Assembly (NCBI GenBank): GCA_043228905.1
Contig: JBHGNT010000012.1
Coordinates: forward strand, 21,080,001-21,144,000
Source of the DNA: Azolla caroliniana
Taxonomy: Eukaryota > Polypodiophyta
Direction: 5' to 3'
Length of the DNA stretch: 64,000 nt
Each line of letters begins with the position of its first letter. Positions within the stretch are counted from its first letter, which is position 1. Shown here piece by piece: positions 10,701 to 22,200 of the stretch. Both the position numbers and the translations under genes were made by a program. The notes below the pieces were generated by a model, which saw only the letters and a list, made by a program, of their open reading frames with translations, was not told where the DNA came from and made no database searches.

Positions 10701-13700
10701 GGCTATGTCCGGAGGAGCTGAACGTGGCAGCCGACGCTGCCGGTGAGCTGTGGCACAAGAGACTGTGCCACATGAGTGAGAAGGGGATGAAGAGGCTTGC
10801 AGAAGACAACCTTATTCCAGTGAAGCATGTGCACCTGGAGAAGTGCACCGACTGCCTGGCCGGTAAGCAAAACCGGACCTCCTTCCACTCAAGGCCACCG
10901 ACGAGACGTAGCGCACCATTGGAGTTGGTGCACACTTATGTGTGTCAGGTAGAAACGAAGTCACATGGCGGAGCCCAGTACTTCGTGACTTTCATTGATG
11001 ATCACAGCCGGAAGCTGTGGACGGCGCCGTTGAAGACAAAGGACCAAGTGTTGTCCGTCTTCAAAGAACTCCACGCGAGAGTGGAAAGAGAATCCGGCAA
11101 GAAGCTGAAAGCGATACGAGCGGATAACGGAGGTGAATACCGGGGGCAGTTTCAGGAGTACTGTCGCTCGAAGGGAATCCGGCTCGAGTTTACTGTGCCG
11201 AAGACGCCGGAACTAAACGGGCTGGCCGAGAGGATGAACCGGACCATAATGGAGAGGGTCCGGAGTATGCTGGCGCATGCGGAATTACCCAAGGGTTTTT
11301 GGGCTGAGGCGATGTCGACGGCGACATACGTGATAAACAGATCACCCTCAGTACCTTTGGACGGAGACACGCCGCAGAGAGTGTGGACCGGTAAGGAAGT
11401 ATCCTACCGGCATCTGAAGGTGTTCGGGTGTCTCGCATACGTGCATGTGGCAAAGGACCGGAGAGGAAAGCTAGATCCAAAGACCCGGCCATGCATATTC
11501 CTCGGATACGGCGACGACGAGTTCGGCTACCGAGTATGGGACCCGGTCGACAAGAAGATATTCAGGAGTCGAGACATCATCTTCATGGAGGACAAGACAC
11601 TCGCCGACTGGGAGTCGGAGAAGAAGATGAAGAGCTCCAAGTCGACCGGTGAGGATAAACTCTACGAGGAGCAGTCCCGACCGGCAAGGGACCGGTTAGC
11701 ACTCGAGGATCCGGCCGAAGACGGTGAAGAAACCGAACCGGCCGAAGAAGACGAAAATGATACCGGAACCGGCCCCGATCCCGAAATGGATTCGGATGAA
11801 GAAGAATCGGAAGAACCGGTTACCGAAGCTCCGGAACGGAGATATCCTCTAAGAGAGAGAAGGGCCCCCCGGAGATTTCCGGAACCAGAGCACGTGCTGC
11901 TAACCGACGAGGGGGAGCCGGAGAGCTTTGAAGAAGCAAAGAATGACACCCATAGCCGCAGGTGGTTAAGTGCCATGCAGGAGGAGATGGATTCCCTGCA
12001 TGAGAACCACACATATGAACTTGTGGAGTTGCCGAAAGGAAAACGGGCACTCCGTAACAAGTGGGTGTTCAAGCTGAAACCGGGAGATGCCGGAAACCCC
12101 CCGAGATACAAAGCCAGGATCGTGGTGAAGGGGTTTCAGCAGAAGAAGGGCGTCGACTTCGACGAGATATTTGCACCGGTAGTGAAAATGACCTCCATCC
12201 GGACGGTGCTGAGCATAGCGGCAAGCATGGACCTCGAGGTAGAACAGATGGACGTGAAGACGGCATTCCTTCACGGTGACCTCGAAGAAGAGATCTACAT
12301 GCAGCAACCGGAAGGATTCGAGAAGAAAGGGAAGGAGCACCTGGTATGCCGGTTGAAGAAGAGCCTTTACGGACTGAAGCAGGCTCCCCGGCAATGGTAC
12401 CGGAAGTTCGACTCCTTCATGACCGACGAAGGGTACCACAAAACGCAGTCTGATCACTGCGTGTTTGTGAAGAAGTTCGAAGGAGGAGACTCTCTAATAC
12501 TCCTCCTGTACGTGGACGACAGATGCTGAAGAAGGCTCTTCACCGAACCTTCTCAATGAAGGACCTGGGTCCGGCGAGGCAAATACTAGGGATGCACATC
12601 ATCCGAGACCGGAAGAAGAAGCAGTTGTGGCTGTCACAGGAGAAGTACGTGACAAAGGTGCTTCAACGGTTCAACATGTCGGAAGCAAGACCGGTCGGAT
12701 CGACCCTCCCGGCAAACTGCAAGCTGGCCAGCAAGCAAAGTCCCAAGACAAAGGCTGAAAAGGAGGATATGATGGAAGTGCCGTATGCCTCAGCCGTCGG
12801 GAGCTTGATGTACGCCATGGTGTGTACGAGACCGGACATAGGATATGCAGTCGGAGTGGTGAGCCGGTACATGAGCAACCCCGCGGCCAAGTGGATACTC
12901 CGATACCTGATGACGTATGCAGGGGGAGCTGTTTCGTGGCAGTCGAGGCTGCAGAAGACGGTTGCGTTGTCAACCACGGAGGCGGAGTACATGGCGGCTG
13001 TTGAAGCCGGCAAGGAAATAATATGGATGAAGGACTTCATTAGAGAGCTCGGTATCCGACAGGAGGAGTACCGACTCTACTGCGATAGTCAGAGTGCCAT
13101 CCACCTTGCAAAGAACGCGGCCTACCATTCCCGGACGAAACACATCCAGCGAAGATATCACTGGATCCGGGAAAGGATAGAAGATAAGGAGTTCGTGCTG
13201 ACAAAGATCCACACGGACGAGAACGGGTCGGATATGCTGACCAAGGTCCTCACACCCGACAAACTGGAAGCATGCCGAAAGAGGATCGGATTGGAGAGAC
13301 ATCCCATGCCGAAGTGAAGGGGGAGTTTGTTGGGATTTCGGTCCCTCCGGATGGGATGTCCCCGGACACAAATGACGGCAAGCCCGGTTGCGGTTACGGA
13401 ACCGGATGATGAAGAAGTACCCGGCATGAAGCCGGACGAAGTGTACCCGGATGCGGATCCGGATGATGAAGACCCCGGTTACGGAGCCGGATGATGAAGA
13501 CCCCGGCTACGGAGCCGGATGATGAAGACCCCGGTTACGGAGCCGGATGCTGAATGTACCCGGAGAGAGATACGGATGCGGGGACATATTTGTGAATATG
13601 TTTGCCAAGAGCCCTTGAGGCTATATTTGTAAATAGCCCGAAAGTCATATGTGTATAAATATGACTTAGGGCAAACAGTTTATGTTTTGTTGCTCATTTT

Positions 13701-16700
13701 TCATGCGAAGTGAGAGCAGCCGAGAAAGAAAGAGAGAGAGAGAGACGAAGAGGTCGTTGCCTCTGTGTATTACCGCCGCCTGTGGCGAAGACAGTGAACT
13801 CAAGGTTGTTGCCTTGTAGCTTCACCATTGTACATCTCTGTTCATAGTGATAGTTGGAGTTTGAGGACTCCCATGGTTTTTTCCCATTTAGGGTTTTCCA
13901 CGTTAATCCCTGTGTCATCGTGTCTTTCTCTGTGTTTCCTATTTTCTGCTCCTTTGATTCCTAATTACTCGGTTGTGGCCGAAAGAGGAAGGTAAATCGG
14001 AGCGTCGATTCTCGACATGGATGACAGTATATACAGTGCCTAGAGTCAAAGGCAAGGTCAAGCTGAAGCATGTACGAGCCGACTTGTACGATGACTGCAT
14101 GAGACTGCACCAGAAAGTTCATCAGGAGATCCCAGTCAACAATGAGTTGTCAGTTTCATTTGCTAGAGCATTTGCATATGAGTACTGCAAAACAACGAAG
14201 GAATCTAGAGACCCTGAAATGTATAGGGTAGCTTGGGCAGTCTATGGTGAGGCATCGGTAAAAAGATGCCGAAAGATGGGGACCTTGGCACAAAAAATAG
14301 ACAGATTTTGGAGCATGGCAGCTGTTGATGCAACTGCCGACTCCCAGCAAGACCGGGGGCATACACCACACCGACACCCAAGGAAAGCCAATGTCGATGA
14401 TACAGGTGAGACATTGGTTAGCTATATGCTAAAAAATGTTCATGACGCCTGTGAGACATTGGCATTTTTTAAGACTGATTTAGAGAAAGCCACAATGGCT
14501 TCTGCAATGGAGAGCAAAGTTACTTCTGCTGTTACAACAATTAGAAATAAGATTCAGGTAACTATTGTTTTGCTGGTATGTGATTGTGTTATAAATAACG
14601 GGTAAAATGTGCTAATCAAGCATTATCTGGAATAGGTTGCGCAACAGGAGCTTGAATTAGAGGGGCCACTGGATCCCCAACGTAAAATAGAACTGCAAAT
14701 AGAGATCCAGGTTCTTTCAATGAACCTGGACCTTCTAGGTGTAAATACTGTTGCAGATTACAATTTGGATAAGCTTCAAGTAAGTTAACGATTCCTGAGC
14801 AAAGTTGGTGTATCTTTCAACAACAAGAATAATTAATCGGTAAATTTCTCTGTTGCGTTGAAGGAACAATACATTCATCAAGAACAGGTAGTTAGCTGCC
14901 TTAAGAAGAAGCTACATTTTGTGGAGGGAATGGTAAGGACCAGACAGGATTTGGACCTGAACATTCTTGCTCCCTTACCAAATGAAGTAGAACCAGAAAA
15001 TGATTTATTGACAGTTCAAGCACGTTGCATCGCTTGCGGGTTAGGTGTGGAGGACAAAACTGCGTCTTTGTTGGTTCACCTACAACCATGCAACCACACA
15101 TACCATCTGCTTTGTTTTCAACATGCCTGTCGAATTGCTGCATTCTGTTTGGGAGATTGCAGTACAACTCTACCAAATGAGTGGAGAAAACAAACAGGTA
15201 TACCATACTGTAGCTAATAAGCTTAGTCTTTTCTAATTAGCTATCCTACTAGCTAATTAGCTACTGGCAGCTAATGAGCTACTAGCTAATTAGCTATCCT
15301 AGTAGCTAATTAGCTATGGTACTAGCTAATTAGCTAGTACCATAGTTGTGTAAAAAAGCTAAATAGCTATCCTACTAGCTAATTAGCCACTGGCAACTAA
15401 TTAGCTATCCTAGTAACTAATTAGCTACTGCCATAGTTGTGTAAAGTAGCTAATAAGCTATCCTAGTAGCTAGTTAGCTATGGTACTAGCTAATTAGCTA
15501 GTACCATAGTTGTGTAAAAAAGCTAATTAGCTATCCTACTAGCTAATTAGCTACTGGCAACTAATTAGCTATCCTACTAGCTAATTAGCTATCCTACTAG
15601 CTAATTAGCTATCCTACTAGCTAATTAGCTATCATAGTAGCTAATTAGCTACTGCCATAGTTGTGTAAAGTAGCTAATAAGCTATCCTAGTAGCTAGTTA
15701 GCTATGGTACTAGCTAATTAGCTAGTACCATAGTTGTGTAAAAAAGCTAATTAGCTATCCTACTAGCTAATTAGCTACTGGCAACTAATTAGCTATCCTA
15801 CTAGCTAATTAGCTATCATAGTAGCTAATTAGCTACTGACATAGTTGTGTAAAGTAGCTAATAAGCTATCCTAGTAGCTAATTAGCTACTGGCAGCTAAT
15901 TAGCTGTCCTAGTAGCTAATAAGCTATCCTAGCTACTACATAGTTGAGAAAGTAGCTAATTAGCTTTCATTGTAGCTAATTAGCTATCCTAGCTACCACC
16001 ATAGTTAGTAAAGTAGCTAATTAGCTATCCTAGCTACTACCATAGTTAGTAAAGTAGCTAATTAGCTATCCTAGCTACTACCATAGTTGAGTAAAGTAGC
16101 TAATTAGTTATCCTAGCTACTACTATAGTTGTGTAAAGTAGCTAATAAGCTATCCTACTAGCTAATTAGCTATCCTAGTAGGTAATTAGCTACCACCATA
16201 GTTAGTAAAGTAGCTAATTAGCTATCCTAGCTACTACCATAGTTAGTAAAGTAGCTAATTAGCTATCCTAGCTACTACCATAGTTGAGTAAAGTAGCTAA
16301 TTAGCTACCATAGTAGCTAATTAGCTATCCTAGCTACTACTATAGTTGTGTAAAGTAGCTAATAAGCTATCCTACTAGCTAATTAGCTATCCTAGTAGGT
16401 AATTAGCTATCCTACTAGCTAATTAGCTGTTGGCAACTAATTAGCTATCCTACTAGCGAATTAGCTATCCTAGTAGCTAATTAGCTATCCTAGTAGCTAC
16501 TGCCATAGTTGTGTAAAGTAGCTAATAAGCTATCCTAGTAGCTAATTAGCTACTGGTAGCTAATTAGCTATCCTAGTAGCTAATTAGCTACTGGCAGCTA
16601 ATTAGCTATCCTAGTAGCTAATTAGCTACTGGAAGCTAATTAGCTGTCCTAGTAGCTAATAAGCTATCCTAACTACTACCATAGTTGAGTAAAGTACCTA

Positions 16701-18561
16701 ATTAGCTATCCTAACTACTACCATAGTTGAGTAAAGTACCTAATTAGCTATCATACTAGCTAATTAGCTATCGTACTAGCTAATTAGCTATCCTAGCTTC
16801 TACCATAGTTTAGTAAAGTAGCTAATTAGCTATCCTAAATAACTGTCATGTTATTGTAGAATCTTGTGGATTAAGGACGGCACATGATGTGTCTGGTGCT
16901 GATGATGCTGCAACAGATGAGGATACTACTGCCAATGTGGCTGAAAGTAAGAGTCCTGCTATCACATCTCCTTCAGATCAGCTACACCCTATTCTTTTGG
17001 AACAGTGTACTGAATTAGGCAACGATGTGAAATGCCATGAAATAGTGGAAACAACATGTAAAACTGAGGTTCACAACAACAGTGTTTATGAACACTTGAT
17101 GCAACATTTCTTCGAGTCTCAAGACCTTGATTCCACCCCACCGAGCCCAACTACTGAAAATGTCCAAACAGATCCCTCTGTACTTGAAAAGCTAGTTCAA
17201 GACACGGCTGATGTGCAATTAGCTGCTGAGGCGATGGGAAGGTTGTCGGAGGAGGACACACTTGCGCATTGGGTCCTAGAAGCAAGGCTAAATGGGGAAC
17301 CAACCAGAAAAAGGCTGAAGAAGGGGCCACGATCGGGAACAAGACCAGTTACTCGGTCAAGGGGCCCAGACGTAGTGGAGCGAAATACTGTTTAGTTGGA
17401 TATGATTGTTAGCTTAGGGATTTTGCTAGGGTTTTATGAAGTTTTACTATCCTGTTGGACAAGTAAAACCTCAGATTGGTTGTTGCTTGATCCACATTAT
17501 GTAATGGAACTCTATGATGTTTTTCCAAGATAATTTGAAGAGTGTTGTTCTATGACTGAAACTCTTTGATGTTCAGGATATTGTTTTGTGAGACTATTAG
17601 TTACTTTGTGAGTGTGAATATGTTGGTGTTTTCTGATGTTGCAGAGTCTAAAGGGTTTGATTCTATTGCTCGTAAGGCCAATGGCAGTGTGGATACTGTT
17701 GATATTGCGGCATGTTTAAAGGGCCCCATCTTGAAAGTAGATGTAGCAACTGACACAAGTGATCTGGTCACACAAGTTGATCAAGCATGTAGCACGGATG
17801 ACTTGGTGTTGCAGGTAGATGCAGCATGTAGCACGGATGACTTGGTGTTGCAGGTAGATGCAGCATGTGATACCAGTGGACTGATATCGAGCAGAACAGT
17901 AGCTACATGCACTGAGGTAATCCAAGGATTGATAACTAAGTCGACAAAACAAGAGCACCAGAATGTGAAGCTAGGCCCAACACAGTCGACTAGGGGTTTA
18001 AAGAGGAAAAGGACACCAGTTGTGTCAGCCGAACCTGAGCTGATTGAGATTGATTGTATCCTACCAGAAAATGGTGTAACAACGGCTCAGTTTCAGGAAT
18101 GGAAACCTAAACCACTAGAAGTCGAAAGAAGAGCCTTGATCTTGGAGCTCGATAAAGTCTTGATGAGTGTGAGATATATGCAGCCAAGGAGGGACGCAAA
18201 TCAGTTTCTAGAGTGGGTTGTGGAATACTTTGATTTGTTTATTTGGAGTGAAAAACCAAAATCAGATGTGTGGAAGTGTTTGGCAAGATTCTTCCCAAAA
18301 TGGCGAAGTCGTTTTAAAGGTCAATGGGCACGAGAAAATTGTGAGCAGATGGAAGCTGCAAGATTCAAGAGACTTTCTGATTTTTGGGCTACTTGGCCTG
18401 AATATAATGCCGACAATACATTGATTTTGGATACAGAACATTTCCGACACTACTTCAATATTCGGAGATGCTGTCTCATTCTACCCGAGGAAATGCCTGA
18501 ACAGTACCTGATGCAAACAGTGAGCTGCCAACTAGGTGCATGGTTGTGGACTCCATACTGA
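7732..18561 (+). CDS. Transposon C accessory gene: RING-H2-like plus FCP1-like protein
   Basis: Proposed exons: 7732-7835, 7932-7988, 8545-8691 joined to 14,023-14,557 (split by Copia D), 14,636-14,779, 14,864-15,197, 16,860-16,946, 17,645-18,561. With D and one TSD copy removed they sum to 2,325 nt, exactly 775 codons, all phases agreeing and borders GT-AG. The protein has a basic Ser/Arg-rich N-terminus and a C-x2-C ... C-N-H-x2-H-x2-C cluster at about residues 384-415 like half of a RING-H2. Then come 13-residue repeats (QVDAACSTDDLVL), a basic LKRKRT and a C-terminal domain (about 630-770) like FCP1/NLI-interacting HAD phosphatases (LILELDKVL, LFIWSEKPK, NTLILDTEHF). The usual first catalytic Asp is Glu, so catalysis is doubtful. 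Role unknown; it converges on the transposase gene. This copy is broken by D. The exon model is inference from splice signals. Confidence 0.6.
7989..8544 (+). repeat. Degenerate minisatellite in an intron of the C accessory gene
   Basis: The intron between exons 2 and 3 is largely made of variants of GATTAGGGTTTCTGATT interleaved with GAAATTTCTGATT (about 8030-8450), unit roughly 20-25 bp. The TTAGGGTTT core resembles the plant telomere repeat, but the spacing is irregular and the array is internal. It ends before the acceptor TTTCAG at 8544. Confidence 0.7.
8692..9381 (+). repeat. 5' LTR of Copia D
   Basis: It starts TGTTGGGATT and ends CTCGACA, 690 bp. It contains short direct repeats of GAAGACCCCGGTTACGGAG type (8835-8925), a TATA-like TGTATAAATATGAC near 9015 and a GAGAGA microsatellite near 9096. 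Confidence 0.95.
9413..13317 (+). pseudogene. Copia D gag-pol, internally deleted and frameshifted
   Basis: The first ORF (9413-12,529) holds gag with one CCHC knuckle (CFHCGKPGHFRKNC), protease (VVDSGASFHL), the GAG-pre-integrase HHCC region, integrase and the start of RT. The second (12,523-13,317) holds the rest of RT and the RNase H C-terminus (STTEAEYMA, CDSQSAIHLAKN, TKHIQRRYHW). Three defects show against the family pattern. The integrase motif normally read as H-T-D-V-C-G-P is HTYVCQV (10,931-10,951), losing the first catalytic Asp. Right after YVDD (about 12,520) roughly ten residues are missing and the frame shifts. Between KWILRYL and GGAVSW (about 12,910) some 40 residues are gone, including the RNase H segment with catalytic Asp. 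The LTRs are nearly identical, so it probably moved using proteins of another copy. Confidence 0.88.
13328..14017 (+). repeat. 3' LTR of Copia D
   Basis: 690 bp, TGTTGGGATT to CTCGACA, the same length as the 5' LTR and differing at about two positions. It is followed by TGGAT, the second TSD copy, and then by the continuation of the interrupted exon (TGGATGACAGTATATACAG). Confidence 0.95.
15225..16845 (+). repeat. AGCTAATTAGCT palindrome array filling an intron
   Basis: About 1.6 kb of tightly spaced AGCTAATTAGCT and near variants (TAGCTAATTAGCTATCCTAG, TACTGCCATAGTTGTGTAAAG spacers). Larger blocks of 100-200 bp recur within it. It lies between the donor ACAG/GTATAC at 15,197 and the acceptor TTGTAG at 16,859 of the C accessory gene, so the whole intron is the array. 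The 12 bp core equals its own reverse complement and contains TAATTA. Confidence 0.9.
16860..17395 (+). other. Alternative read-through exon of the C accessory gene
   Basis: From the acceptor at 16,859 the frame stays open past the proposed donor (GAAA/GTAAGA at 16,946) to a stop at 17,395. It encodes an acidic, then basic tail (KRLKKGPRSGTRPVTRSRG near the end). Using this read-through gives a protein with a basic tail; splicing at 16,946 to 17,645 gives the FCP1-like tail in frame. The two may be isoforms of one gene, or the tail may simply be intronic. I cannot decide from sequence. Confidence 0.4.
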
Positions 18562-19283
18562 GCTCAATATGCGGATAATATATGTAGACTCGTTCCACTG
18601 ACTAGCAAGAGCTTAGCTGTTTATAGGAGATTTGTAGACATTTCCAATGGTAATTTATAAATATGTAAAGAGATGACATTATTCAATGAAGAATTTAATT
18701 ACTTGTTCCCACTGTACTTATCTACTGTGTAATTTGAGGAATATGTTGCAGATTGTTGATTTCATTCTATTGATGACTATTTAGCTATTGACAGCTAATT
18801 AGATGCATTTGTACAGCTAATTAGCTGCATTTGTACAGCTAATTAGCTACTGATGACTATTTCGCTATAACTTATAACTTAAAACTTAACAAAAAAGACA
18901 TGATTTTATTGAGAAAGAAGCACAGAAAGCAGACTGTATACAAGAAATTGATTCCAAACGAATTATTGATCTGTTTTCGCGAAATACATGTTTGTTTTAC
19001 AAGAGAACATGGTAAGTGCTACTTGTAGCTACAAATTCCATGGCATACTATTGTAAATACATTTGTACAGCTAATTAGCTGCATTTGTACAGCTAATTAG
19101 CTACTGATGACTATTTCGCTATAACTTATAACTTAAAACTTAACAAAAAAGACATGATTTTATTGAGAAAGAAGCACAGAAAGCAGACTGTATACAAGAA
19201 ATTGATTCCAAACGAATTTATTGATCTGTTTTCGCGAAATACATGTTTGTTTTACAAGAGAACATGGTAAGTGCTACTTGTAG
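18562..19283. repeat. Convergent intergenic spacer with ~254 bp tandem duplication
   Basis: Between the stops of the two convergent C genes. A segment of about 254 bp starting CATTTGTACAGCTAATTAGCT at 18,806 is repeated from 19,060 and runs to about 19,318, into the last codons of the transposase gene. The copies differ by about one base (GAATTATT versus GAATTTATT). The duplicated unit contains the transposase stop region and AGCTAATTAGCT palindromes. Confidence 0.8.
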
Positions 19284-22200
19284 CTACAAATTCCATGGCA
19301 TACTATTGTAAATACATTCATACACATTAGCACCAACAGTGTATAAACCGGAGCAGCTATTGTATTCTGACATTGGGACATTGATGCATCTGACCAAATG
19401 AGAGTACATATACGCCGTTGGTTTGTCTTCTAACAGTCTGTACACATATTCGTAGTCATCTAGTTTTGCATAAAAAATGCCTTCGACGTAGAATGTCCCG
19501 GCAGATACAAAATTTCCCCATGCATCTACAATATTCTGCCTTGCACACTGTTTACTAACCGTGCACTTTAATATATAGAAATCAGCACCCTCTGAATTGC
19601 CTTCTTCAGCATTTACAGCGAAGTTATCCCCAACGTTCAGGACATCACTCAAAGTATCTCCAAGTCCCTCATATGTGAAGTCAGCATTCTGCCCTGTTTC
19701 TCCATCAACTGCTTCCTTATCATTCAGAGTGTGATACTCCCAATTCTGAATGTATGCTTTGTTTAGACAATATCTCCAATTTCCCTGCACACAATGGAAG
19801 CAAAAACAAGTCAATTCTCTAACCGCAATACAATGACCATCCAACCTGGAATAACCGCGAACAGCATGCAGAGATCGCAATTCGGGAATTCCTTGGCACT
19901 CCCAGGTCTTCTCCCTATTTACTTCATCTATCTTCACTTCCCAAAATTCACGTTTGATATCTCGAACTTGCGAGGAATAAACACCTGTGGCACTCGTCGA
20001 CATATTTGTTCTTAAAAATTCAACTACATGTGATGCACAATTCATGTGCACACCATCTGTCTTTAGTTGTTCATGGGTAAGTGCCCGCTTTATAACAGCC
20101 CCTGCACCATCATGTTCACCTTTACCATGGCCAGACCCAAAAAAATTCCATCTCATCTCCAAACCTGTTATAGCAGGATACCTCCCCACAAAATAAAATG
20201 GACGTCGAGCCTTGAATTGTGACGCAGCTCCGTCAGACCAGACCCAATGTTGAGTAAGCTCCAAACGTTGAGCTAATAACCACTGCCAATGTAACTTAAA
20301 ACAGTGTTGGACGAACAAGGTATCATGCTTCTTATCATCGGAAATAAAGAAATGAATTACTTTTTTAACATCACCTGAAACTCGAAAATATGTTATGTGC
20401 ACAAAAATGGTTACCTGAACTGAACACCAATGCATAGATTGAATTTCATTCTGCTGCTTGAAAGTATAATTCTCTGCGAAATCTACTACTGAGACTACTA
20501 CATCATTTGGGAAATCAGATATGCAAGTCTTAAACTGATGGGCCTGCCATGAATAAATGAAGTTGTGTTTAATGAACTTTCCTAGAGATACTACAAACAG
20601 AGACACCAAATCCCTTGGTTTAAGCATCTTCCGAACTAGATCCTTTCTTTTACACACCTTTCCTTCGAAATTGGTGTTCACTGACTCAAATAACTTCACA
20701 GAGATCAATATTTCACTACTCAATTCATTTGGACACCACCTAAATCTAGTAGGGCCACAATCTTGACATAAACCCATGACACATTTATGAATATGGAAGA
20801 TAGCGTCAGTTTCTCTCGGACACAATATTGAATCTAATAAATAACTCATGGAAGAGATAGCGTGCTCAGATGATTTACACTCCTCTTGCGGGCTTGATCG
20901 ACAGATTGGGCACCCACATGTGCAAACTGTATTAGTTAGGGATGCGCTATGGTGACGTAGTAGATTAACAGAGTCCTTCAGAAAACCCATCTGTACATGG
21001 TAAATGCAACAACATGTGTATCGATCCTTTAAGCGTCTCACAAAGTGTGGCTTAAGAGACTCGAATGTTCGTAGTTGAACTTTGATAGTTGGATGCATTC
21101 GTTTGAACCTAATAAATAAATCGACCTGCGTAATAAAGGGGAATTAGTTATTCTCGTAACTAGCTAACTATCCTAGTAGCTAATTAGCTATTCTAGTAGC
21201 TAGTTAGCTATTCTAGTAGCTAGTTAGCTATTCTAGTAGTTAGTTAGCTATTCTAGTAGCTAATTAGCTATCATGGTAGCTAATTAGCTGTCCTAGTAGC
21301 TAATTAGTTGTCCTAGTAGCTAATTAGCTATCATGGTAGTTAATTAGCTGTCGTAGTAGCTAATTAGCTATCATGGTAGCTAATTAGCTATTCTAGTAGC
21401 TAATTAGCTATCATGGTAGCTAATTAGCTGTCGTAGTAGCTAATTAGCTATCATGGTAGCTAATTAGCTGTCCTAGTAGCTAATTGGTTGTCCTAGTAGC
21501 TAATTAGCTATCATGGTAGCTAATTAGCTGTCGTAGTAGCTAATTAGCTATCATGGTAGCTAATTAGCTGTCGTAGTAGCTAATTAGCTATCATGGTAGC
21601 TAATTAGCTGTCCTAGTAGCTAATTAGTTGTCCTAGTAGCTAATTAGCTATCATGGTAGCTAATTAGCTGCTCTAGTAGCTAATTAGCTATCATGGTGGC
21701 TAATTAGCTTTCCTAGTAACTAATTAGCTATCATGGTAGCTAATTAGCTGGTCTAGTAGCTAATTAGCTATCATGGTGGCTAATTAGCTTTCCTAGTAAC
21801 TAATTAGCTATCATGGTAGCTAATTAGCTGGTCTAGTAGCTAATTAGCTATCGTGGTAGCTAATTAGCTGGTCTAGTAGCTAATTAGCTATAATGGTGGC
21901 TGATTAGCTTTCCTAGTAACTAATTAGCTATCATGGTAGCTAATTAGCTGGTATAGTAGCTAATTAGCTATCATGGTAGCTAATTAGCTATCACGGTGGC
22001 TAATTAGCTGTCCTAGTAACTAATTAGCTATCATGGTAGCTAATTAGCTATCACGGTGGCTAATTAGCTGTCCTAGTAACTAATTAGCTATCATGGTAGC
22101 TAATTAGCTGGTCTAGTAGCTAATTAGCTATAATGGTGGCTAATTAGCTATCCTAACTAATTAGCTATCATGGTAGTAGCTATTGAGAGTAGCCAGTTAC

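Larger units (their letters stand above)
8692..14017 (+). mobile_element. Young Ty1/Copia retrotransposon D
   Basis: Two 690 bp LTRs (8692-9381, 13,328-14,017) flank one gag-pol. The 5 bp TSD TGGAT is at 8687-8691 and 14,018-14,022. The primer site TGGTATCAGAGC (9385-9396, initiator Met tRNA) follows the 5' LTR by three bases. A purine tract (AAGGGGGAG, about 13,317-13,325) precedes the 3' LTR. I see only about two differences between the LTRs (near 8761/13,397 and 9238/13,872), so insertion is recent. It sits inside exon 3 of the transposon C accessory gene. Confidence 0.95.

Noticed and set aside
17566-18561. FCP1-like ORF as an independent host phosphatase gene
   Set aside because: It lies inside the inverted ends of C, begins at a splice acceptor, and joins upstream exons in exact frame; a separate host gene is less likely.
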